From NCBI GenBank assembly GCA_026936325.1, contig JAPTHN010000089.1, positions 1,364,001 through 1,428,000 on the forward strand: a stretch of DNA of 64,000 nt, in the 5' to 3' direction. The stretch's first letter is position 1. The number at the start of each line of letters is the position of its first letter. Positions 46,171 to 56,564 of the stretch are shown here, one piece after another. The stretch comes from Platynereis dumerilii. Lineage: Eukaryota > Annelida > Polychaeta > Phyllodocida > Nereididae. Under the pieces are notes generated by a model that saw only the letters and a list, made by a program, of their open reading frames with translations, did no database searches and was not told the origin of the DNA. A program made the position numbers and the translations under genes.

Positions 46171-46328
46171 AACAATACAACCTTATAAAATAATTGTTAA
46201 TACAAGTTCTGAGATAAGGAAATTTTGGTTAGTGAAAAATAATTGTACTCAACAGTCTTGGAGAGGAAGTTGGACTTGCAGTGGCAGCAGCAGTCAGTCA
46301 AAATCCTATCCTTGAACCAGGGAGCAGA

Positions 46329-46375
46329 ATATCAGCAGAGCTTTCGACTTGGTAGTCTTCTTCAGTGCAGAATAT
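46329..46375 (-). ncRNA. Hammerhead-like ribozyme motif at the PLE 5' end, unit A
   Basis: The minus strand has CUGAAGA, then GACU-ACCA-AGUC as stem II, GAA, a minimal palindromic stem III AGCU and the cleavage base C. Stem I is GCA/UGC next to the core and AUAU/AUAU further out. Cleavage would fall between 46340 and 46339. One extra A between CUGAAGA and stem II departs from the strict consensus, so activity is less certain than for the satellite ribozyme. PLEs are known to carry hammerheads with minimal stem III near their ends, and the position just after the predicted transcription start fits. Confidence 0.62.
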
Positions 46376-46398
46376 GCCTATAGTGATTTCTGTCCCAG

Positions 46399-46498
46399 TT
46401 TTATATCTTTACAGATAGGAGGTAATTGTAGTCAGAAGTTGTGATTGGCTAATTGCTTTTTTGAGTTCCCTCCCACTGTGTATGGCCCCTCTGATTGG
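46399..46498 (-). promoter_or_regulatory. Pol II-type promoter of PLE unit A
   Basis: On the minus strand two identical AGCCAATCA boxes 50 bp apart (CCAAT at 46494-46498 and 46444-46448) precede GATATAAAAC (TATAAAA at 46399-46405). Transcription would start about 25-30 nt on, near 46375, at the first base of the hammerhead-like motif. The order, spacing and orientation match the ORFs. Confidence 0.65.
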
Positions 46499-46737
46499 CT
46501 GCTCACTGGAGTGTGACCACTTATGGTGATCAGTGCTCCAGCAGCCTTAGGGGTGCTAAGAGCTCTAAATTAAATTTAACCATAATATTACATATGCTGC
46601 CTGTTATTAAAATATTATGTCCTCATTTTGGGATTTGTTAGACTGCTAGATATAGTGACTTAAGAAAGTATCACTCACCTCTGTGAGTGATGATTTGTCA
46701 TAAAAATGTTTCTTGTTATTTCTCAGTCATTTATACA

Positions 46738-47828
46738 GGAAACAAATGAAAATAAATGTAAATAATTTGACTATGAGATAGTTATTTTGTTTTTAACATA
46801 TCTCATACAATTTTTGAGCTAGAACATTGATACTGCACAATCATGTAGATTAACCTGTTGTGCCCATGTGTGTGTAATTTCATGACAATATCTTAAATAG
46901 TTTTTGCGTAATCGCCGTTTTTCGGAAAAAGCCGTGTTTCGCGATTGCGACGTCAATTATTATAATAAAATTATAAAATTGCTATGACATATAGCTTAAA
47001 GACTTGTTGTGGTGAGAATTTAATTTCAGATTGATATCTTTAAAATTGAAGGAGATAGAAGGTGTTCAATTTAGGGTAGTCCAAGAATAATTTGGAAAAA
47101 ATATTATTTTATGGATGTGTTGTGTATGACTTCATTTTGAAGGTGAATGTTTGAAGTTGCATATAATAATATAGTTTTTTTAAAAAAGAAACTTTAATAT
47201 ATAAATTGAAAAAGATAGAAAGGTGTTTTATTGGCCTTATTGGATCTGGCACTTTTCTTTGACTAAGTTGATTACAGGAATATGATTGGGGTATCAGGGT
47301 TGTTAAAGATATTGATTGCAATTATCAGAGTGTTCATTGGAATTGTTAGTCTGTAATTATGTTGATCAAAAGATTTGGGAAGTGTGTTCTATATTTAAAG
47401 ATATTTGCCATTTTAAGTTTTTAAAAAATAATTTAATGAAAATTGGAAATAAATCCTTGGAACCTGTTAAGTCTATGCTGTTTGTTCCAGTTGGTTACAG
47501 TGTATTGTGTAAATGTGGAACCTGTTGGTTTTGGTTTGTTTGTACAAGTAAGTAATCAATCCATGGATACTTGGTGTCATGTTTGTTTGTTTTGGTTGTT
47601 GTTGAATCACTGGGAATGTGTAGTTATCACCTGAGTAATTTTGTTTGTCAGAATTTAAAATGTAAACTATTGTTTTGCTAAATAATTAGGTTAAAACAGT
47701 TTGCTTTAACATATTTGTTTCAATTTTATAGAAACAATATCTGACCTAATTAACACAATATTTTCCATAAAGCCATTTTTGAGTATATTTAGATAGAGCT
47801 ATTGTGGCAATATATTTATATTTATACT
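46738..47828. repeat. ~1-kb repeat R1 upstream of the promoter, unit A
   Basis: Begins GGAAACAAATGAAAATAAATG and carries a highly conserved core (about 46900-47115) with the CpG-rich stretch GCCGTTTTTCGGAAAAAGCC, then TTTCGCGATTGCGACGTCAA. The later part includes the blocks TTGCAATTATCAGAGTGTTC and GTTGGTTACAGTGTATTGTG. Confidence 0.85.
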
Positions 47829-48871
47829 AGAAACAAATGAAAATAAATGGAAATAATTTGGCTATGAGATAGTTATTTTGTTTTTAACATATCTCATACA
47901 ATTTTTGAGCTAGAACATTGATACTGCATAATCATGTAGATAAACCTGTTGTGTCCATGTGTGTGTAATTTTATAATAATATCTCAAATAGTTTTTGAGC
48001 AATTGCCGTTTTTCGGAAAAAGCCGTGTTTCGCGATTGCGACGTCAATTATTATAATAAAATTATAAAATTGCTATGACATATAGCTTAAAGACTTGTTG
48101 TGGTGAGAATTTAATTTCAGATTGATATCTTTAAAATTGAAGGAGATAGAAGGTGTTCAATTTAGGGTAGTCCCAAGAATAATTTGGAAAAAATATTATT
48201 TTATGGATGTGTTGTGTATGACTTCATTTTGAAGGTGAATGTTTGAAGTTGCATATAATAGTATAATTTTGGTCATTTTTGTAAAAAAGAAGAAATATTT
48301 TACTATATAATTTGAAAAGGATAGAAAGATGTTTATTGGCCTTATTGGATCTGGCGCTTTTCTTTGACAAAGTTGATTACAGGAATATGATTGGAGTGTC
48401 AGGGTTGCTAAGGTATTGATTGCAATTATCAGAGTGTTCATTGGAATTGTTTGTCTGTAATTATGTTGATCAAAAGATTTGGGAAGTGTGTTCCATTTCA
48501 AAAGATATTTGGTATTTTAAATTAAAAAATTTTTTTTATGAAATTGAAAGTAAATCCTTGGAGCTTATTAAGTGTATGCTGTTTGTTCTAGTTGGTTACA
48601 GTGTATTGTGTAAATTTGGAACCTGTTGGTTTTGGTTAGTTTGCACAAGTAAGTTATCCATGGATGATTAGTGTCATGTTTGTTTGTTTTGGTTGCTGTT
48701 GAATCATTGGGAATGTACAGTTATCACTTGAGTGTTTTGGTTTTTGAGAATTTGAATTTAAAGTTTTGCTTTGCTAATTTGGTTAAAACAGTTTCCTTTA
48801 ACATATTTGTTTCATTTTTATAGAAACAATTTTGACAAATTTTCACAATATTTTCCATAAAGCCGTTTTTA
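47829..48871. repeat. ~1-kb repeat R2, unit A
   Basis: Second copy with the same order of blocks as R1; the conserved core spans about 47990-48209. The flanks differ from R1 by many substitutions and short indels, while the core is almost unchanged. Confidence 0.85.
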
Positions 48872-49440
48872 AACATATCTCATACAATTTTTGAGCTAGA
48901 ACATTGATACTGCACAATCATATAGATGAAGCTGTTGTGCCCATGTGTGTCTAATTTCATGACAATATCTTAAATAGTTTTTGCGTAATCGCCGTTTTTC
49001 GGAAAAAGCCGTGTTTCGCGATTGCGACGTCAATTATTATAATAAAATTATAAAATTGCTATGACATAAAGCTTAAAGACTTGTTGTGGTGAGAATTTAA
49101 TTTCAGATTGATATCTTTAAAATTGAAGGAGATAGAAGGTGTTCAATTTAGGGTAGTCCCAAGAATAATTTGGAAAAAATATTATTTTATGGATGTGTTG
49201 TGTATGACCTCATTGTGAAGGTGAGGGTTTGAAGTTGGATATAATAATATAATTTTAGTAATTTAAGAAAAATGTTTTAATATATAAGTTTGACAAGAAA
49301 ATTGTTTTTTGACCTTATTGGATTTGGCACTTTTTTGATTAAGCTGAGTAGGACATGAGGTGGAGTGCCCATGATTATTGATTGCAATTAGCAGAGTGTG
49401 AATTGGAAATGTTGGTCTTGTAATTATGTTGGTTCAAAGA
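48872..49440. repeat. ~1-kb repeat R3, truncated, unit A
   Basis: Starts at AACATATCTCATAC, so it lacks the first ~60 bp of R1/R2, and diverges in its later part. The core (about 48976-49195) is again nearly identical. The ~200 bp after it are A+T-rich with no feature I recognise, ending in GGCTCTGGCTAGG just before the telomeric junction of unit B. Confidence 0.8.
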
Positions 49441-49852
49441 GCTGTATGTCTCAATTTTACAGAAACAATTTTTAGAAAATAAGACAATATGTATATGATA
49501 TACAATACTATAAGTTTCTAGTTTGGTGTCTTCCAATTTGGAAATGTAAGCATGTGTGAAACATGTAGTTTTCATAATTTGAACAAGAAGTGTTTGCAGA
49601 CAATGTTTGGTCATTTGACAAGACTTTTGGAACTGTGATATTTTATAGGCTCTGGCTAGGTTAGGGTTTAGGGGTTAGGGTTAGGGTTAGGGTTCAGGGT
49701 TAACGGCCCACGCCCTAGAGTGCACTGGCACTACTCATGTCACAGTCCAATATCTGCCACTTGACCTTGACTGTCCTGAAAGTAATGCGTTTCTATGTGA
49801 ATTGTATCAAGGAGCAAATATACAAAAAGTCTACTTATGGTAGCTGTAGGAT

Positions 49853-49916
49853 TTAGGGTTAGGGTTAGGGTTCCTTTAGGGTTAGGGTTAGGGTTAGGGT
49901 TAGGGTTAGGGTTAGG
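49853..49916 (+). repeat. Telomeric tract inside the 3' UTR, unit B
   Basis: Same structure as the tract at 38036-38099: three copies, TTCC, about six copies. Confidence 0.9.
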
Positions 49917-49956
49917 TTTAAGGTCCGATGAAGTTAAGGCTAGTTTTTAGGGTAAT

Positions 49957-52220
49957 TTATTCTTCAAGCTGGACAAGCATTGACCTGACTAAAGTTTGAG
50001 AAAGGCTCTTGTTTTTGGCAAAGGCCCGAATGATATTAATGGGATGTCTTTTTGTTGTGGATGGGTTATCCATTTTGAATTGGTCCCACCACTCATTGAC
50101 CATTTTAGCTAGTTTGGAAGCCAGCGGGTGATACTGAAGGATGAATGGAGAAATGTCCCCTACTGGGTTTCCCTCTTGCATGTTTAGGCCATTGTTCACT
50201 GTATTGAGTCTTTCTATCCATCCCAATTCAAGCTTATCTAATTGTTTGCTTGACTTGGGGGTTTCTAACACTGAAATCCAGAGATCTGCCAAGGAGTGAT
50301 CTTGGCTTGAAAAGTGTTGTGCTATTTTAGTGGAGTGTTTTCTACGGATAGCACTGAAGTGAGCTATCATTCTGGCCCTAAAGCCAGTAGTTTGTCCCAC
50401 ATAGTAGAGTTGTGGGCATTGTTTGCAACCTAGAATATACACTACAGTTTTTGTGTTGCAATTGGCATTCGCAGTGAGACGGATATCTCCTATTCTAGAA
50501 GGGATTGTGTGCTGTGCATTAACATGTGGACAAATTGAGCATCTTATGAAGCGACAAGGGTTCATGCCTGTTAAATGGAGAGGAGGAAAAAATTGTCTTG
50601 TTACTTCAGATTTGATAGCTCGAAGGAAACGAGCTGAGTAACCTCTTGGCTTGATGGCCTGGAATAAGGTGGCTGTTGCCTCATTGAAGTCATCTTGGTG
50701 TTGACAAATTCTGCCAAATCTGATAAGTTGAGATTTGATTAAGCCTGAAAAAGTGTGTTTTGGATGAAAGGATTCTTTATGCAAAAGAGAATGACTGTCA
50801 GTCTTTTTGAAGAATACCTTAGTATCCAGTCTGCCTTCCCTTTCAAAATTTCGACCTTTGTAGACTAGAACATCCAGAAATTCCAGTTCCTTGTCCTGAA
50901 TGTTTGATTTTAGCTTGATGTTTGGATGGGCTGAATTTAGAATTTGGAAAAAAGGGTCAAAATCTGCGATTGGATGTTCCCATAATAGTATGACATCATC
51001 CAGGTACCTTTTCCAAAAAAGAGGCTGGAGATTACATTTTGGGAGGTTTTCTCTCTCCCAGTAAGCTAGTACTATATCAGCATAATGTGGAGCGAACCTT
51101 TTTCCCATGGCTGTGCCGCTAATCTGCAAGTAATGTTTGTTATTGAAATTGAAGTCATTGCCCTCAAGAGAGAGGCGGAGTAATTTGATAATGTACGGGT
51201 GAATTGGTTTGGGATCTGTGGAAAAGGCTTCAGTTACTGCCTTTATGCCTAGGTCATTATCTATGTTGGTATACAAACTGTCTACATCTAATGAAATGAT
51301 CAGGGTATTTGGATGGCATCTGACCTGATCCAACTTCTTAAGGAAGTCATATGTGTTTTTGATATATGCAGGATGTACTGTGGAGAAGGGGGCCAGATGG
51401 AAGTCGATAAATTTTGCTATGTTACAAGACTCGGAATTGATGTCACTTACTATGGGACGGCCTGGGGGAATCTTTCCTGGTACTGTCCATTTGTTTATCT
51501 CCTTATGAATTTTAGGGAGCAGGTAAAATATCCGTTCCCTTGCAGTCGGGAGGGCCCTCAAGTAGGAAAATTCTTTCTTGGAAATCAAGTTATTTTTTGA
51601 CATTTCCTCCAGAAGGGAGTTGAATATGACACAATTGTCAGGATATTGTGGATGCTCAATTTCTCTATAATGCCTATTTACTTGTAGCTGTCGCTCAGCT
51701 TCATAGATATAGTCCTGCCTATCCATGATGACTATGGCTGATCCCTTGTCAGCTGGTTTAATGACAATTTGTTTATTGTTTTTTAACTCATTAATGGCCT
51801 GTCGGTCATGTTTAGTCAGATTATCCTTAATTCTATAATTAGGTGTGAATGTTTTGATTTCTTGCTTTAAAGTGATAGCTAAATGCTCAATCTCTGGAGG
51901 AAAGGTGCCTGTGGGGGTGTAAAAGATGAAGGTGTTCTAAATTTAGGAGGGAAGCCTCCATCTTTGCTTTTTAGATGCAAGTAACAAAATTTTAATTTTA
52001 AGTTCCTGGTGAAACGATCCACGCCCTCCTCAAACTGTTGTATGGGGACTTTGGCGGGTGTAGGTACAAAGGTTAGGCCTTTTTGAAGTAATTTTGCTTG
52101 TTGGTTTGAGACTTTGAAGCTGGAGCTGAGGTTGATGATGCCTAATTTTGATAGCTCCTCATTAGAAGGGCCAACTGGCTTTTCATTGGCGGTTGTTTGA
52201 CCTGAATTATTTAGTTTAAA
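49957..52220 (-). CDS. ORF2, unit B: PLE reverse transcriptase with GIY-YIG endonuclease
   Basis: From the Met at 51726 down to the stop the protein reads the same as in unit A and includes all RT motifs (SLDVDSLYTN, GTAMGK, RYLDDV), the Cys cluster and GIY-YIG. The N-terminal ~100 residues upstream of VIMDRQ are not in the same continuous frame as in A because a homopolymer differs in length by one base. This copy therefore may give only a shorter product, unless the difference is a sequencing or assembly error. The slip-site context is unchanged. Confidence 0.88.
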
Positions 52221-54550
52221 TCTAACTGGGACAACCAGGCATTTACCATGTTGTCAGAGGTGACTTTGTCCCAATGATAGTTATCATCATGGAAAGTAGG
52301 ATTTTGGCAGGGCTTCAGAACCTTACAAAGTGATCTAAAAGTAACCTGAAAGTCCCTCAAGTTTTTCATGTGTGATTCCTCCTGTAGCTTCTGGACAATC
52401 TCAGTAAAGTAAATCTTAGCCTGGGGGAAGACTGCCTTTGTCTTTTTAAAGAGCTCCCTAATGGATTTGTTGGCTGTTCTCTCAGCACTCTGGGCATGGC
52501 AATTAAGACCTACACTCAAGATGACATGTTTGACTTGCGAATGAGTGTTGTCCTTCTCTTTTCTCATAATGTTTAAAATATGTCTGAACTGAGCCCCTGA
52601 GTAGGAAATGATCTTGGTGTGAGTGGCCACACTTTCATTAATGGACCTAGTTCTGCCCACTAGAGAATCCCCAAGAATGAGGATCTTGGGTAATTTTGTC
52701 TTGGGCAGTTCCCAAGCATTCTTGGCCTCATTGTTAAGAGCTTTGAAGCAGACCGGTTTAACAAGTACCCGGTGTTCTGGCACCGAGGTTGACGATAAGC
52801 GTCGTAAAGTTACCCTAGGGGAACGCTGAGGTAACGGCTGTTGTGATAGAAAATCTCCTAAAGTGGGATGTGAGGCCCTGCTTGCTCTGCTAGGCTGAGT
52901 AGAGTGGGGAGAATCCGGGATGATTTCCCTGGCCTCTGCCCAGTCCTCAGAGATGACCGAGTCCCTGTGGACTTCGACCCCAGAAGGGCCCGGTTTAGGG
53001 GAGGATTCCCCTGGAGCTAAGGCTCCCGTTTGAGAAGAAAGTGGGGGAAAATTATCGTTCTCAGGAACGAGTGTTTGAGCTCCTGGAGAGGAGGTCTGGT
53101 TAAGTGGAGGTGTGTCAGGGACCGGAGTCACCTGATTTTCCACTTGTGCGAGACTCCCATCTCGGGCCGAATGGCACGATGGTGATGGAATGTCCGCAAG
53201 AGAAGAACGATGGATATCGTTCATGGTTGAGGAGTCTGCGCGGGTTGGCAACAGGGTCTCACTCGCAATTCTTTTGGGAGCTGGAGGGCTACCCATCGTC
53301 GCCCGCCTTCGCTTCACGGACCCAGAAGGGGTCCGGTAAGGGTCGGCGGCCTCAGATTCAATTGCTAGGTTTGGCCTAGGAGTGGCCTGTGAAACACTTG
53401 GTGCTTCCGTTGCTTCCGTTCTGAGTGAACGGAAGCGAGAACCCCTGGATGAGGATCCAAGGAGTTCTCTGCGGGTCTCCATGAGGAGTTTCCCAAATAC
53501 GTTAGAACCCCCCGACTGTTTGGCAGGGTCCTTGGAACCCGTGCCCCAATACCTATCAGGGACATTGTGAAGGATTTCACAGTCCCCGGAAGCCTTAAGG
53601 GCTTCCACAAAGGGTGGACATTGGGTCAATTTCTCCTTGAGGAGATCCTTGACAACCTGACGTTTTTTCGTCATGTTCCACTCCCTATCTAGCTTGGCTA
53701 CCCACGGACTGCGTCTCTTCATATCATGGTGTGTTTTACTTTTAAAGAAATCGTCAGAAACTCTCTTAGCCTCGGCCGCCCCTTTGGTCCTACTGATTTG
53801 GGAAGCGGCTGTCCTGTGGTCAAAATGGACCGCCTTTTTGATTTGATACACTTGCTCAACAGAGTGATGAGTTCTGTTGGCGTGCATGTGCCTGAAGTCG
53901 TAGAAGTTACTGAGGGGGTCATAACGGCCGGAGACGGCCCTGATGCCTGAAGGGCTATTTACGGGTGGTGATGGTCTGGCAGCTTTACGGCCAGAGACCT
54001 GTTGCCATCCTCCATTGTTAGGCAATGGGTTTGGCTCTGCAGGCAGAACCGGCCTTAAGGGCTCAGTTCGCTGCAATGGTTGACGTTGTGGTCTGGCAGC
54101 TTGGGCATAAGTTGTGGGAGCTGGTCTCCCCTCTAGCTGGATCGCCGTACGGCAAGCGCCCTTCGCCATGTCAAGTGTATGTTCATCGATTTTCAGACCT
54201 TTTTTGGTCCATTTTACGGCATGTAGCCAACTACCCTCGAATTCCGCAGGGAATAATTTTGGTCTGGCTTGAAGGGCCGAAATAGCCAGATTCTGTTGGA
54301 CTGAATAGTGGTGGCGTAAGGCCTTGACTTGTTCCTCAGTCCATCTGAAATTGTTGTTTGAAAGAATATGCCTAATTTGGGCATTGGGGATGGCTGGCCG
54401 GAGAGACTGATCAAGTTTTTGTTTAATTTTAAACAGGCCTTTTGGGGTTTGCCTGAGATTGACCGAATGGTGGCAAGCTTGAATATACCTAAATAACACC
54501 TTGATGGTTGAGAGAGACTGATAGTCCTCCATAGTGGAAGAGGAAGCCAT
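52211..54550 (-). CDS. ORF1, unit B: NADAR plus SGNH-hydrolase domain protein (779 aa)
   Basis: Same length and, as translated, the same protein as unit A ORF1, with the NADAR signature residues (Glu232, RYWGTG, LLMETR) and the SGNH set (Ser629, Asn683, Asp756, His759) retained. At least one DNA-level difference (A to G near 53044) is silent. Retention of a full 779-codon frame in two units fits a young or selected ORF, but two near-identical copies alone cannot tell these apart. Confidence 0.9.
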   Translation of the reverse strand: MASSSTMEDYQSLSTIKVLFRYIQACHHSVNLRQTPKGLFKIKQKLDQSLRPAIPNAQIRHILSNNNFRWTEEQVKALRHHYSVQQNLAISALQARPKLFPAEFEGSWLHAVKWTKKGLKIDEHTLDMAKGACRTAIQLEGRPAPTTYAQAARPQRQPLQRTEPLRPVLPAEPNPLPNNGGWQQVSGRKAARPSPPVNSPSGIRAVSGRYDPLSNFYDFRHMHANRTHHSVEQVYQIKKAVHFDHRTAASQISRTKGAAEAKRVSDDFFKSKTHHDMKRRSPWVAKLDREWNMTKKRQVVKDLLKEKLTQCPPFVEALKASGDCEILHNVPDRYWGTGSKDPAKQSGGSNVFGKLLMETRRELLGSSSRGSRFRSLRTEATEAPSVSQATPRPNLAIESEAADPYRTPSGSVKRRRATMGSPPAPKRIASETLLPTRADSSTMNDIHRSSLADIPSPSCHSARDGSLAQVENQVTPVPDTPPLNQTSSPGAQTLVPENDNFPPLSSQTGALAPGESSPKPGPSGVEVHRDSVISEDWAEAREIIPDSPHSTQPSRASRASHPTLGDFLSQQPLPQRSPRVTLRRLSSTSVPEHRVLVKPVCFKALNNEAKNAWELPKTKLPKILILGDSLVGRTRSINESVATHTKIISYSGAQFRHILNIMRKEKDNTHSQVKHVILSVGLNCHAQSAERTANKSIRELFKKTKAVFPQAKIYFTEIVQKLQEESHMKNLRDFQVTFRSLCKVLKPCQNPTFHDDNYHWDKVTSDNMVNAWLSQLDLN
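52214..52220 (-). promoter_or_regulatory. Candidate -1 frameshift site U UUA AAC, unit B
   Basis: Identical to unit A: GAU UUA AAC UAA at the ORF1 end, with ORF2 in the -1 frame. Confidence 0.68.
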
Positions 54551-54601
54551 ATCCTAAACTGTACTCGAATCAATTTTCACAGAAAAGTTAGTTTTGTCTG
54601 A

Positions 54602-54791
54602 GCTTGATTGGTGATACCTTGTCTCAGCTTATGAGATCAATCTAAGTTCTAATTGTTTAATTCTAATTGACTAATCTATGTGTTTGTAAGAACCAAGCTT
54701 GTTTGGTGATGCCTTGTCTCAACTTATGAGATCAATCTAAGTTCTAGTTGTCTAATTCTAATTGACTAATCTATGAATTTGGGAGAACTAA
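54602..54791. repeat. 95-bp tandem duplication in the leader, unit B
   Basis: Counterpart of 42786-42975. Confidence 0.8.
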
Positions 54792-56564
54792 GAATGTAAG
54801 CAAATTCCTTACAAATATACGTTAAATGTGAAACAGAAGTGAATTTGCAAATGCAGACTTGTTGGAGTAAAGTGGTTGCTGTGAGATATCTTCTAGTTAT
54901 GTTAAGTAGCAAACTATTACCGGAAATACAGGATGTAAACTCGTGGAAATTGCAAACTGTCCTAATTTAATACAAGGTAGTAAACATATGTTGACTAGAA
55001 AATCTAACCTGGTAGTGAGCTTACCCAAGAATTGGAATCTCAGAAGTATGTTTGACTTTTGGAATCTGATCAATAAACCTTACAAATATATTTTAGATGT
55101 GACCCTGAGACTAAATGTACAGGATGGAAGATTCTTGGAAGCTAGGAAATGGTTGCTATCCTAGCTATATAGTACCCTAATTATAATTAAACATTCAATC
55201 AATAACACGAAAACTTTGGTCAATGATCCAGTTAAATCACACAGTTATGGCAATTTTACCAGATAAGAACCCCTGGAAAGCGAGAATTGTCCAAACTTAT
55301 AAGGTGCTCTACAGGGAAAGTGAAAACTGGTCCCTGTCCTACCTAAAAATTATCCTACAAGGTAATAAGCATATGATGAGAATAAAACTCTTTGGACAAT
55401 GCTCTTGAGATATATAAAAAAACAATATTATATTAAACGGAAGGTTGGTTATATAGCCCTTTAGGTATGATGATAAAAAGTATTTTGACCAATAGTGCAA
55501 ACCTGTCCCAAGGTGATGTTATCTTTATACCATGGAAAGTGTCTAAAGCTAGAGACTAATTCCAAACCTAAATGTAAGGTAACCTAATAACAAGGTCCTA
55601 AATGATGTATGCTTTACAGGACAAGTGTGCAGGATATAAGCTTGGAAGTTTATAACCTGGCAAGTTTTTGGATTTTATCCCAATTGAAAAATTGTTGGTG
55701 TCGTTGAAGTATAAATTACAGGACCAAGATCCTGTATTTGAGAGTTATCTATTTACTGGTATATGCATGCAACCTTGACTATGATAAGGGTACTTTTGAA
55801 AGTAACCTTGTGCAGGTGTCTCAGAATGATGCCGTGAAAAGTTGATACAAGATAATATATCCTACTGTTTTTGTGCAATGAATGAATGACAATAAACAAT
55901 AAAATTAAAGTATAAATGTGATGAACGAATGTGCTAAAAAATAGGTATTCTACAGTGCTATGTCTACCGACGGAGCTACCAAAAAGTTGGTAGATGTGAA
56001 ATCTAGTGATAGGAGAGAAATATCTACATAAGATTGTTTTTTTGTCACCTGTGCTTGCAGCACTGGACTTTTGGTGAATTCAAATCTGTGTATAGATTTG
56101 GAGGCTTTGAAGTTAAGTATGCTTAACCTGGTCAGGGGATGTTGAAGGCTGCTGCCTCTGTTTTTTCTACCAACTTCAGACTGTTGTTTAGAGTACGTTC
56201 ACATGAACCAAAGGTGAAGGAAGTTATGTTTTAGAGATTCTATCAATTTATAGGGGATTTGTTAGTTTTACATGTATGAGGTCTTAAAAGGTATGGATGT
56301 TGATGAAGGTATAATTAGTGACTTAATTGGAAGTTAATAACTGTAGTAGTTGCAGTGATAAGGAATCACAATTTCTATTCACTATAAGGAAATTCCAAAA
56401 TGGAGATAATAGCAATTAATCAGAGGAGAATGTGTACTTGAGCAATTTATCTAAAATATAAGATGTAAGTGAATTGGAAGTAGTCAAATGATGTGATATG
56501 AGTTAGATATAGTACAATTGTTTGTCCTAAAGGCTATTTTATTGCAAGGTTTGAAGAGTAATCA

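Larger units (their letters stand above)
42735..46328 (-). other. Long 5' leader of PLE unit A
   Basis: About 3.6 kb of A+T-rich sequence between the hammerhead-like motif and the ORF1 ATG. It has no long sense-strand ORF; the small + strand ORFs (for example 43127-43348) look like chance. It contains a 95-bp tandem duplication next to ORF1, degenerate tandem repeats (about 44750-45925) and a 15-bp minisatellite (about 46010-46170). A leader this long suggests a spliced intron: on the minus strand a CTAAC branch-like motif (about 42771-42775) precedes a TACAG acceptor-like site (about 42743) just before the ATG. No donor was identified. Confidence 0.5.
37840..49674 (-). mobile_element. Penelope-like retroelement unit A (11.8 kb)
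   Basis: First of three head-to-tail units. All coding sequence is on the minus strand. In RNA order it has a region with three ~1-kb repeats (49440-46738), a promoter (46498-46399), a hammerhead-like motif (46375-46329), a ~3.6-kb leader, ORF1 (NADAR plus SGNH), ORF2 (RT plus GIY-YIG) and a 3' UTR carrying telomeric repeats. The 3' end abuts the 35-copy TTAGGG tract and the 5' end faces the presumed terminus, as expected if cDNA synthesis was primed by a telomeric G-strand 3' end. The C-terminal GIY-YIG places it with endonuclease-bearing PLEs; the Neptune group is my best guess. Unit A differs from B and C by a small number of substitutions and indels, so the array is young. Confidence 0.88.

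Noticed and set aside
47109-49614. Small frames in the ~1-kb repeats upstream of the promoter
   Set aside because: Different repeat copies keep different frames, and the conserved core is not in a shared reading frame.
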